Assembly: GCA_002695445.1 (NCBI GenBank)
Contig: NZOY01000064.1
Coordinates: 2,686 to 14,370 of the forward strand
DNA from: Flavobacteriaceae bacterium
GTDB taxonomy: Bacteria > Bacteroidota > Bacteroidia > Flavobacteriales > Flavobacteriaceae
Direction: 5' to 3'
Length of the DNA: 11,685 nucleotides
Shown: positions 1-7,100 of the stretch, in pieces
How the letters are laid out: each line of letters starts with the position of its first letter
Numbering within the stretch: the first letter of the stretch is position 1
Notes under the pieces: generated by a model
The model's input: the letters and a program-made list of their open reading frames with translations, nothing else
Database searches by the model: none
Told to the model about the DNA's origin: nothing
Made by a program: the position numbers and the translations under genes

Positions 1-112
1 AATATGCAATACTTAAATTCTTTTAAGATTAATATTTTAAACCTATTTTTATTAGATAACAAATTGAGTTATCTTTAAAAATTTCTTGAAAAAACACTCG
101 AGTATTTTTGAA
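1..112. other. Intergenic region upstream of the lipoprotein gene
   Basis: This very AT-rich stretch has stops in every frame I read, and I see no gene fragment running in from the left edge. It holds a perfect 7-bp inverted repeat (54-74, listed separately) and a weaker AT-only 6-bp stem, CTTAAA at 12-17 pairing with TTTAAG at 22-27. No convincing Bacteroidota promoter (TTTG at -33 with TAnnTTTG at -7) stands at a workable distance from the start at 113. The promoter of the lipoprotein gene is therefore either weak or not recognisable by eye. Confidence 0.6.
54..74. repeat. Perfect 7-bp inverted repeat, possible terminator hairpin or operator
   Basis: AGATAAC (54-60) is the exact reverse complement of GTTATCT (68-74), with a 7-base loop. 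Flanking bases do not extend the stem. On the plus strand it is followed by TTTAAAAATTT, a poor but possible U-tract, so it may end an upstream plus-strand transcript outside the window. It lies about 38 bases before the lipoprotein start, so an operator or 5'-leader hairpin is equally possible. The stem has only two G-C pairs and would be weak as RNA. Confidence 0.4.
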
Positions 113-850
113 ATGATTAAGAGAATCTCAATATATAGATCATTTGTTTACCTATTTATTTTAATAGGATGTAAGTCTAATATCCAGAACAAGGGTTTAA
201 TGATGCATGTAAGTGGGAAAATAGATGGTCTTAGAAAAGGAACACTCTATCTTCAAAAAGTACTTGACTCCACACTTGTAGATGTAGACTCATTAGTAAT
301 AAATGGTAATCCAGAATTTCAATTTAAAACAGAGATTGAAAGCCCAGAGATATTCTATCTTTATTTGAATAAAGAAGACGGCGATAGCTTAAATGATAGA
401 ATAATGTTCTTTGCTGAAAAAGGTGAAATTACTATTAATACATTATTAAATACATTTGAGAGTAGTGCTAAAGTTAGTGGCTCTAAAAACCAAAATTTAT
501 TGCAGCAATACAAAAAAATTTCTCGTCAATTTAATGCAAAAAATCTAGAATATATCAAAGCATACATCGAGTCCAGTCAGTCAGGGAATAACCCTCGAAT
601 CTTAGACTCAATTCAAAAAGCAATGGACAACCTCCTTAAAAGACGCTACCTATATGCACTTAACTTTGCAAGTACAAATGGAGACAATGTTATATCACCA
701 TACATTGCTCTTACTGAGGTTTCGGATGCTAACATTAAATTATTGGATACGGTTGTTTCAAAACTTTCAGAGAAGGCAAAGAGTTCCAAATATGGAAAAC
801 TGCTAATTGATTTTATTTCAGAGCGAAGAGCCCTAGAATCAAATGACTAA
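113..850 (+). CDS. Lipoprotein with DUF4369-like domain, no thioredoxin domain
   Basis: Probable surface or periplasm-facing lipoprotein of unknown function. I chose ATG at 113 (245 aa) over an in-frame TTG at 86. From the ATG the protein starts with a textbook lipoprotein signal: basic residues (MIKR), a hydrophobic stretch, then the lipobox LIGC with the lipidated Cys at residue 20. The TTG would add nine polar residues before it. Residues about 31-125 are beta-rich and read like DUF4369 (VSGKIDGLRKGTLYLQK near the start), which in Bacteroidota often precedes a TlpA/thioredoxin-like domain. Residues about 126-240 look helical, ending SKYGKLLIDFISERRALE. This resembles the linker that normally leads into the thioredoxin domain, but the protein stops there and has no CxxC. 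Its stop codon directly abuts the stop of the convergent neighbour. The lipoprotein call is strong; DUF4369 comes from memory of the family; function is unassigned. Confidence 0.75.
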   Translation: MIKRISIYRSFVYLFILIGCKSNIQNKGLMMHVSGKIDGLRKGTLYLQKVLDSTLVDVDSLVINGNPEFQFKTEIESPEIFYLYLNKEDGDSLNDRIMFFAEKGEITINTLLNTFESSAKVSGSKNQNLLQQYKKISRQFNAKNLEYIKAYIESSQSGNNPRILDSIQKAMDNLLKRRYLYALNFASTNGDNVISPYIALTEVSDANIKLLDTVVSKLSEKAKSSKYGKLLIDFISERRALESND

Positions 851-1120
851 TTAAATTAACTTTGATAAGTTATTTTTTAGTTCGTCAATAGAAAAAGTTA
901 AGTCAGCTTTAATTAATTTAAATCCATCTTTTTTGGAATCTTTTTTAGTTTTATGTATTCTAAAAATCAAATCGTCAAAAATCGAAATAGCTTTATCAAT
1001 AATTTGATCACTTTTTTTAAGATCAATTTTAGGATTGGAAAGTTCTAGGACATAAACATCGTCAATAATTTCGCCTATCCTATTGTTGATTTCTTTTTTT
1101 AAAAATTTAATGCTTGGCAT
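851..1120 (-). CDS. Small conserved-type hypothetical protein, 89 aa
   Basis: Unrecognised function. The 89-residue product is rich in Lys, Asp, Glu and Ile and looks almost wholly alpha-helical. It has no signal peptide, membrane segment, Cys or obvious metal motif, so it is presumably a soluble cytoplasmic protein. It opens MPSIKFLKKEINNRIGEIIDDVYVLE, which resembles small uncharacterised proteins I remember from flavobacteria; this is unverified. It is the last gene of a probable idi-pterin synthase-89 aa cluster, starting 26 bases after the pterin synthase stop. The ATG at 1120 is the natural start, with no Shine-Dalgarno upstream. Its TAA (851-853) immediately adjoins the stop of the plus-strand lipoprotein gene. 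The absence of stops, the codon use and the operon position support a real gene. Confidence 0.7.
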   Translation of the reverse strand: MPSIKFLKKEINNRIGEIIDDVYVLELSNPKIDLKKSDQIIDKAISIFDDLIFRIHKTKKDSKKDGFKLIKADLTFSIDELKNNLSKLI

Positions 1121-1146
1121 AATTTGAATTTTTTATTTGGCCCTAA

Positions 1147-1554
1147 TTAGCCACAATATTTGACAAAGTTTTTAGGGGTCTCGTAAAGGATAATTTCCAA
1201 AGTTTTTTCTTTATCTAAATGTTTAATCAATTTATTATAAATAACAACTGCAATATTTTCAGCTGAGGGAATTAAGTCAGCGAATTCAGGAACTTGCATA
1301 TTAAGATTCTTATGATCGAAGGGGTCTTCGACCTCAGTTTTAATTAAATCTGCAAGAACTTTTAAGTCCATTACCATTCCTGTTATTGGATCAACTTTAC
1401 CAGTTACGTTTACAATCAACTCATAATTATGCCCATGATAATATTGATTAGAACACTTTCCAAATACTGATTCATTTTTTTTATCGTCCCAACTCTTAAC
1501 AAAAAGTCTGTGAGCGGCATTGAAATGAGCTTTTCTAGAAATAGTGACTTTCAT
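1147..1554 (-). CDS. 6-pyruvoyl/6-carboxy-tetrahydropterin synthase family enzyme
   Basis: Tunnel-fold (T-fold) pterin enzyme acting on 7,8-dihydroneopterin triphosphate, in the cytoplasm. At 135 aa it is of normal family length. Visible zinc ligands are His15 (FNAAHRL), His40 and His42 (YHGHNYEL). The catalytic Cys34 and the Asp80-His81 pair (FDHKNLN) are present, as is the pterin-binding Glu125 in LYETPKNF. The Cys-to-HGH spacing is C-x5-HGH. This, together with PSAENIAVVIY and the YETxxNxVxY end, resembles mammalian-type 6-pyruvoyl-tetrahydropterin synthase (PTPS-II) more than E. coli QueD (C-x3-HGH). Automatic annotation would probably say QueD (queuosine pathway), but the product could be 6-pyruvoyl-tetrahydropterin, so I give no symbol. 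The ATG at 1554 overlaps the idi stop as ATGA, implying translational coupling. The family is near certain; the exact product is open. Confidence 0.92.
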   Translation of the reverse strand: MKVTISRKAHFNAAHRLFVKSWDDKKNESVFGKCSNQYYHGHNYELIVNVTGKVDPITGMVMDLKVLADLIKTEVEDPFDHKNLNMQVPEFADLIPSAENIAVVIYNKLIKHLDKEKTLEIILYETPKNFVKYCG

Positions 1555-2081
1555 ATTGTTTTTTGGTTTTGAATGTATTTATAAAATCTGTCAAAAATTA
1601 TTGAAAACCAAACAGTATATATTTTCGGGTTTTCTACTAAATCTTTATTTATCTCTTCTAGTGATAACCATTTAAAAGAAGCAACTTCTTCTGGGTTTAT
1701 TTTTGGATTTTTCTCACTAAATCCAATCAAAACATGATCTAATTCGTGTTCAGTAAGACCATTATCAAAAGAAGCCTTATAAATAAATGTAAATAATTCA
1801 TTTAAGGGTACTTTCATCCCCATTTCTTCCATTAATCGCCTACTCCCTGCATCTAATGTCGACTCTCCATCTCTCTGATGACTGCAACAAGTATTACTCC
1901 AAAGACCTGGAGAATGGTATTTATTTAATGCACGCCTCTGGAGTAGTAGCTCTCGATTTTTATTAATTATAAAGATTGAAAAAGCCCTATGAAGTAATGC
2001 TTTGGAGTGGGCCTCTATTTTTTCCATAGTCCCTAACTGACGATCTTCATGATCAACTAAAACAACTAATTCTTTATTCAT
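1551..2081 (-). CDS. idi: Isopentenyl-diphosphate delta-isomerase, type I
   Basis: Interconverts isopentenyl diphosphate and dimethylallyl diphosphate, the two C5 units for quinones, carotenoids and undecaprenyl lipids. The 176-aa product has the type I Nudix-fold pattern. Metal ligands His25 and His31 lie in the HSKALLHRAFSIF region. The catalytic Cys is at 66, followed by His68, in LWSNTCCSHQRDGES. The Nudix-like helix is RRLMEEMG (81-88), and the acidic metal/catalytic pair is Glu111 and Glu113 (LTEHELDHV). Length is close to the E. coli enzyme. It is the first gene of the minus-strand cluster, and its TGA overlaps the ATG of the pterin synthase by four bases (1551-1554). The start is ATG at 2081, facing prfC across a 92-bp divergent region, with no Shine-Dalgarno. 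Nothing in the key residues suggests loss of function. Confidence 0.95.
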   Translation of the reverse strand: MNKELVVLVDHEDRQLGTMEKIEAHSKALLHRAFSIFIINKNRELLLQRRALNKYHSPGLWSNTCCSHQRDGESTLDAGSRRLMEEMGMKVPLNELFTFIYKASFDNGLTEHELDHVLIGFSEKNPKINPEEVASFKWLSLEEINKDLVENPKIYTVWFSIIFDRFYKYIQNQKTI

Positions 2082-2173
2082 CTTTAACGTAAAATTACCG
2101 AATAAAAAGCATAAAACCTATGAAGAAATTTTACTAGAGTTATTTAATTATAATATTTTTACGAAAAAAAAAT
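2082..2173. promoter_or_regulatory. Divergent idi / prfC promoter region
   Basis: This 92-bp AT-rich spacer lies between two divergent starts and must hold promoters for both directions unless transcription enters from elsewhere. Both sides carry the heptamer TTTTACG just before the start codon: plus strand at 2157-2163 (10 bases before prfC ATG) and minus strand at 2088-2094 (6 bases before idi ATG). Each is part of a TAnnTTTA string (2154-2161 plus; 2090-2097 minus), one base off the Bacteroidota -7 consensus TAnnTTTG. Both would place transcription starts at or next to the ATG, giving very short or leaderless mRNAs. No clear TTTG -33 box accompanies them, so the exact promoters are uncertain. 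Confidence 0.35.
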
Positions 2174-3760
2174 ATGGAATTCCTCGAGGAAATTCGAAGG
2201 AGGAGAACCTTTGGTATTATTTCACATCCTGATGCAGGTAAAACTACATTAACTGAAAAGTTGCTGCTTTATGGTGGAGCAATTCAGGAGGCTGGAGCAG
2301 TTAAATCAAATAAAATAAAGAAAGGTGCAACCAGTGATTTTATGGAAATTGAACGACAAAGAGGAATTTCCGTTGCTACTTCAGTCTTAGCATTCAACTA
2401 TCAAAATATAAAAATTAATATTCTCGATACCCCTGGGCACAAAGATTTTGCTGAAGATACTTTTAGAACACTTACTGCAGTTGATAGCGTGATTGTAGTA
2501 ATTGATGTTGCTAAGGGTGTGGAAGAACAAACAGAAAAATTAGTTGATGTTTGTAGGATGCGAAAAATTCCTATAATCGTTTTTATCAATAAACTTGACA
2601 GAGAAGGAAAGGATGCTTTTGACCTTTTAGATGAGTTGGAGAAAAAGCTTGGATTGAGATTAAGCCCACTTAGTTTTCCAATCGGTATGGGATATAATTT
2701 TAAAGGAATTTATAATATTTGGAAAAAAAATGTCAATCTTTTTGAATCTTCTAATAAGCAAAAAAAAACAGATGCATTTAATTATTTGACTCTCGAAAAT
2801 CACAATTTAATAAAAGTTGTTGGAAAATCAATGTTAGACGATCTTAAAGAGTCTTTGGAGCTGGTACAAGGAGTTTACCCAAAATTTAAACAAAAAGATT
2901 ATTTAGAAGGAGATTTACAACCGGTTTTTTTTGGTTCAGCACTTAATAATTTTGGTGTTCAAGAATTACTCGACTGTTTTATTGAAATTGCTCCGTCTCC
3001 TCAACCAAAAATTGCTGATAATAGATTGATTCATCCAGAGGAAAAAGATTTTTCAGGATTTGTCTTTAAAATCCACGCTAATATGGACCCAAACCATCGC
3101 GACCGATTAGCATTTATAAAAATTGTTTCAGGTGAATTTAAACGTAATACTCCATACTATCATGTTAGGTTAAAGAAAAATATAAAATTTTCAAGTCCTA
3201 ATGCTTTTTTTGCTGAAAAGAAAAAAATTATAGATATCTCCTACCCTGGAGATATTGTTGGTCTTCATGATACAGGTAATTTTATAATAGGAGATACCCT
3301 AACATCAGGTGAACAAATCCAATATAAAGGAATTCCACGTTTTTCTCCAGAACATTTTAGGTTTATCAATAATGATGACCCAATGAAGGCAAAACAACTT
3401 AATAAGGGAATTAATCAATTGATGGACGAGGGAGTAGCTCAATTATTTACACTTAACCTTAATGGCAGAAAAGTAATTGGCACTGTTGGTATTTTACAAT
3501 TTGAAGTTATTAAATACCGTTTGAAGCACGAATATGGAGCCAAATGTACATTTGAAAATTTAAATGTGTATAAAGCTTGTTGGATAAGTGTGTCAAATCA
3601 AGAAAGCATTAATTATAAAGAATTCTTAAAGGTCAAGAAAAAGTTCTTGGCAAAGGATAAAATCGGTCAACTGATTTACTTAGCTGATTCTCCTTTTTCA
3701 CTTCAAATGGCAGAACAAAAATATCCTGAAATAGACTTTCATTTCACCTCAGAGTTTTAA
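2174..3760 (+). CDS. prfC: Peptide chain release factor 3 (RF3)
   Basis: Translational GTPase that removes RF1 or RF2 from the ribosome after peptide release. The 528-aa length matches E. coli RF3 (529). The G-domain motifs are all intact: P-loop SHPDAGKTT (17-25), the switch I segment RGISVATS (63-70), DTPGH (85-89), NKLD (139-142) and the G5 motif SAL (255-257). The ERQRGIS and DFAEDTFRTLTAVDS signatures separate RF3 from EF-G and the tetracycline-resistance proteins. A beta-barrel domain II follows (about 290-380), then the RF3-specific C-terminal region. The ATG at 2174 is preceded by nine A residues and no Shine-Dalgarno. It is monocistronic here: idi diverges upstream and DUF3467 converges downstream. 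Two long A tracts (2723-2730 and 2760-2768) fall in the variable part before the G5 motif. Confidence 0.96.
   Translation: MEFLEEIRRRRTFGIISHPDAGKTTLTEKLLLYGGAIQEAGAVKSNKIKKGATSDFMEIERQRGISVATSVLAFNYQNIKINILDTPGHKDFAEDTFRTLTAVDSVIVVIDVAKGVEEQTEKLVDVCRMRKIPIIVFINKLDREGKDAFDLLDELEKKLGLRLSPLSFPIGMGYNFKGIYNIWKKNVNLFESSNKQKKTDAFNYLTLENHNLIKVVGKSMLDDLKESLELVQGVYPKFKQKDYLEGDLQPVFFGSALNNFGVQELLDCFIEIAPSPQPKIADNRLIHPEEKDFSGFVFKIHANMDPNHRDRLAFIKIVSGEFKRNTPYYHVRLKKNIKFSSPNAFFAEKKKIIDISYPGDIVGLHDTGNFIIGDTLTSGEQIQYKGIPRFSPEHFRFINNDDPMKAKQLNKGINQLMDEGVAQLFTLNLNGRKVIGTVGILQFEVIKYRLKHEYGAKCTFENLNVYKACWISVSNQESINYKEFLKVKKKFLAKDKIGQLIYLADSPFSLQMAEQKYPEIDFHFTSEF
2180..2191. repeat. 12-bp perfect palindrome at the 5' end of prfC
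   Basis: TTCCTCGAGGAA is a perfect 12-bp palindrome starting 7 bases into the prfC coding sequence. With one extra A it extends to an imperfect GAATTCCTC/GAGGAAATTC pair (2177-2195). It is followed by AAGGAGGAG (2197-2205), a strong internal Shine-Dalgarno-like string. It encodes normal conserved protein sequence (EFLEEIRRRRTF), so a regulatory role, such as hindering ribosome entry or binding a dimeric protein, is only a possibility. Confidence 0.3.
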
Positions 3761-3792
3761 AAATATATCAGAATTGTAACAATAATTTAAAT

Positions 3793-4107
3793 TTATGCTT
3801 CACCAGTCGGGCCAAAATTTAATGGAATCGGGGGCTGCTCTTTTTGGTTTATCTCTCCGTGCATCTCCTCAAAGCGACTAATATTATCTGCTAACGCACC
3901 TTGGAACCTTTTGGCATGTTCAGGAGTTAAAATAATTCTAGATCTGACCTTTGCTTTTGGAGTACCAGGCATTACTACGACAAAATCTATTACAAACTCT
4001 GAAGTAGAGTGATTAATTACAGCTAAATTAGAGTATATACCTTGAGATGTTAAATCATCTAATTCAATATTAATTTTTTTCTCTTTTTGATCTTTAATAC
4101 TGCTCAC
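3793..4107 (-). CDS. DUF3467 protein, last gene of the rpoBC operon
   Basis: Small soluble protein (104 aa) of the uncharacterised DUF3467 family; no biochemical role is known to me. The domain spans about residues 12-82, with the characteristic run from IELDDLTSQGIYSNLAVI through SEFVIDFVVVMPGTPKAKVRSRIILTPEHAKRF to ADNISRFE. A short tail ends in IPLNFGPTGEA, which I recall as conserved in Bacteroidota. There is no signal peptide, membrane segment or cysteine. The start is GTG at 4107: it is the only usable start before an in-frame stop at 4120-4122, and it lies just 4 bases after the rpoC stop. Expression is therefore probably coupled to rpoC. DUF3467 behind rpoC is, from memory, a recurring arrangement in Bacteroidota and suggests a link to transcription, but that is inference. 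It converges with prfC across 32 bases that contain no convincing terminator. Confidence 0.9.
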   Translation of the reverse strand: MSSIKDQKEKKINIELDDLTSQGIYSNLAVINHSTSEFVIDFVVVMPGTPKAKVRSRIILTPEHAKRFQGALADNISRFEEMHGEINQKEQPPIPLNFGPTGEA

Positions 4108-4111
4108 TTTT

Positions 4112-7100
4112 TTAGAAGTTTAATTCTTCTTCTTTGTCAATCAATAAGCTACTGTACTCATCTTTTGATCCGACAATTATATTATCATACTCTCTTGAAC
4201 CAGTTCCTGCGGGAATCTTATGTCCAACAATAACATTCTCTTTCAATCCTTCAAGAGAATCAATCTTACCATTGACAGCAGCCTCATTTAATACCTTGGT
4301 GGTCTCTTGGAAAGAAGCCGCTGAGATAAATGATTTAGTCTGTAATGAAGCTCTTGTAATACCTTGTAACTCAGGTTTAGCAGTTGCTGCTATAGCATCT
4401 CGGGCTATGACAGGAGCTTTGTCCTCTCGAGTTAAAAGGGAGTTCTCATCTCTTAATTGTCGTGCAGAAATCATTTGTCCAGCTTTAAGATTTTCTGATT
4501 CGCCAACTTCCTCAACAATTTTTTTACCATAGAGGCTATCATTTTCTTTAATAAAGTCAATTTTATAAACTAGTTGACCTTCTAGGAAAATAGAATCTCC
4601 TGCATCCTCAATTTTAACTTTGCGCATCATTTGACGCACAACAACTTCAAAATGCTTGTCATTAATCTTCACTCCCTGCAATCGGTAAACCTCTTGAACC
4701 TCATTGACCAGGTATTGTTGAACAGCAGAAGGACCCTTAATGTTGAGTATATCTGTTGGTGTAATTGATCCATCTGAGAGTGGCATCCCAGCCTTTATAA
4801 AATCATTTTCCTGAACTAAAATCTGGTTAGATAATTTTACCAAATATTTTTTTAAATCTCCATATTTAGACTCTACAATTATCTCACGGTTACCTCTTTT
4901 AATTTTTCCAAAAGAGACTACACCATCTATCTCGGATACTACCGCAGGATTAGAAGGGTTTCGGGCTTCGAATAGCTCTGTGACTCGAGGTAAACCTCCT
5001 GTAATATCTCCTGACTTAGCAGATTTTCTGGGAATTTTCACTAAAGTTCTTCCTTCTTTTATACTTTCGCCGTCATTGACAATCAAATGAGCACCAACTG
5101 GAAGGTTATAGGACCTTAAAGTATTGCCTTTTGCGTTATTGATATGAAGGGTTGGAATTAATTTTTTATTTCTTGACTCAGAAATTACTTTTTCTTGAAA
5201 ACCTGTTTGCTCATCAATTTCGACTTGATAGGTTACTCCTTGCTCAATATTTTCAAAACTAATTTTTCCAGTAAATTCAGATACAATTACTCCATTAAAT
5301 GGATCCCACTCACAGATTACTTGTCCCTTCTTAATCTTGGAAGCATCTTTAATAAAAATGGACGATCCATATGGAATATTGTGAGTGTTCAAAACATTTT
5401 TTGTATTTGCATCAACCAGTTTAAGTTCAGCTGTTCGGGAAATCACTATGCTTGCATCGTTACCCTCTGAATCCTGACCTTTAACAGTTTTCAAGTCCTC
5501 AATTTCTGCAATACCATCAAATTTCGCAACCAATTGGTTTTCCTCAGAGATGTTTCCTGCAACTCCACCTACATGGAAAGTTCTTAAAGTCAATTGAGTT
5601 CCTGGTTCTCCAATGGACTGAGCAGCTACCACTCCAACGGCCTCTCCTATTTGAACCATTTTCCCTGTTGAAAGGTTTCTCCCATAACACTTGGCACAAA
5701 TTCCTTTTTCTGCTTCACAAGTAAGTGGTGATCGAACCTCTAGACTGTTAATTGCGGTACTTTCAACCTTCTTAACCAATTCCTCTGTAAATTCAACGCC
5801 TGCTTCAGCTAATACCTCGTCAGTCCTGGGGTCGACTACAGGATGAAGAGACACTCTTCCTAATATTCTCTCACCAAGAGTTTCAACAACCTCTTCATTT
5901 TTCTTTAATGATTCGACTTCTATACCCCTAAGAGTACCACAATCCTCCTCATTAACAATGACATCCTGAGAAACGTCAACCAATCTTCTTGTTAAGTAAC
6001 CTGCATCTGCCGTTTTTAAAGCAGTATCAGCTAATCCTTTTCTTGCTCCATGAGTGGAAATAAAATATTCCAATATTGAAAGACCCTCCTTAAAATTTGA
6101 TAGTATTGGGTTTTCAATAATCTCACCTCCACCAACGTTTGATTTTTTAGGCTTAGCCATTAAACCACGCATTCCAGTCAACTGACGAATTTGCTCTTTT
6201 GACCCCCTTGCCCCTGAATCTAGCATCATAAAAACTGAGTTAAATCCTTGTTGGTCATCACTAATACGGTTCATTGCCATTTCAGTAAGTTTGGCATTAG
6301 TTGAGGTCCAAACATCTATTACTTGATTATAACGTTCGTTATTAGTTATTAATCCCATATTATAGTTTCCAGTAATTGACTCGACTTGATCATTTGCACT
6401 TCCAATCATATCAATTTTTTCTTCAGGAATTATAATGTCGCCTAAACTGAAAGAAAGCCCTCCTCTAAAAGCGAAATTATAGCCCATATCCTTTATCTCA
6501 TCTAGAAATGCAGCAGTTTCTGGAACACTTGTTAATTTAAGTATTTTACCTATTATCTCTCTCAAGTTCTTTTTAGTCAAAACCTCGTTAAAATACCCAG
6601 CATTTTCAGGAACTACCTCATTAAAAAGTACCCTTCCTACAGTAGAATCTATAATCTTATAAACCAATTTTCCTTCATCATTAAAATCTTTAGCTCTGAT
6701 TTTAATCATTGCATTTAAATCTACTCGTTTTTCGTTGTAAGCTATATGTACTTCTTCAACAGAATAGAAAGTTAGGCCCTCACCTTTAAGCTTCAGCTCA
6801 GGTGATGATTTTCTAGCTTTAGTCATGTAATAAAGTCCTAAAACCATATCTTGTGACGGAACAGTTATTGGTGATCCATTCGCAGGATTTAAAATATTAT
6901 GGGAAGCCAACATCAATAGCTGAGCTTCTAAAATTGCTTCAGGTCCTAGCGGTAGGTGGACAGCCATTTGATCTCCATCAAAGTCAGCATTAAATGCAGT
7001 ACAAACTAATGGATGCAACTGAATTGCTTTACCTTCAATAAGCTTTGGTTGAAACGCTTGAATACCTAATCTATGCAAAGTTGGGGCCCGGTTTAATAGG

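Noticed and set aside
103-110. TATTTTTG, an exact match to the Bacteroidota -7 box TAnnTTTG
   Set aside because: It ends only two bases before the chosen ATG at 113, so transcription would start inside the signal-peptide coding region, and there is no TTTG at a suitable -33 distance.
86-112. TTG at 86 as start of the lipoprotein
   Set aside because: It adds nine polar residues before a complete lipoprotein signal peptide that begins at the ATG at 113.
2177-2188. GAATTC immediately followed by CTCGAG, looking like a cloning linker or assembly artefact
   Set aside because: The bases encode EFLEE, the start of a normal RF3 N-terminus (FLEEIRRRRTFGIISHPDAGKTT), in frame and at the expected length, so this is native sequence.
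2401-2589. Minus-strand open frame opposite prfC
   Set aside because: It covers the G-domain of RF3 in antisense; composition and position indicate a shadow frame.
3727-3746. TGAAAT/ATTTCA stem near the prfC stop as a terminator
   Set aside because: Only a 6-bp AT-rich stem with an 8-base loop inside coding sequence and no adjoining U-tract; too weak to call.
4134-4532. Plus-strand open frame of 132 codons opposite the rpoC 3' end
   Set aside because: It lies wholly antisense to the conserved rpoC sequence and has no recognisable domain; it is a shadow of the real gene.
5195-5470. Plus-strand open frame of 91 codons opposite rpoC
   Set aside because: Antisense to conserved rpoC with no family resemblance.
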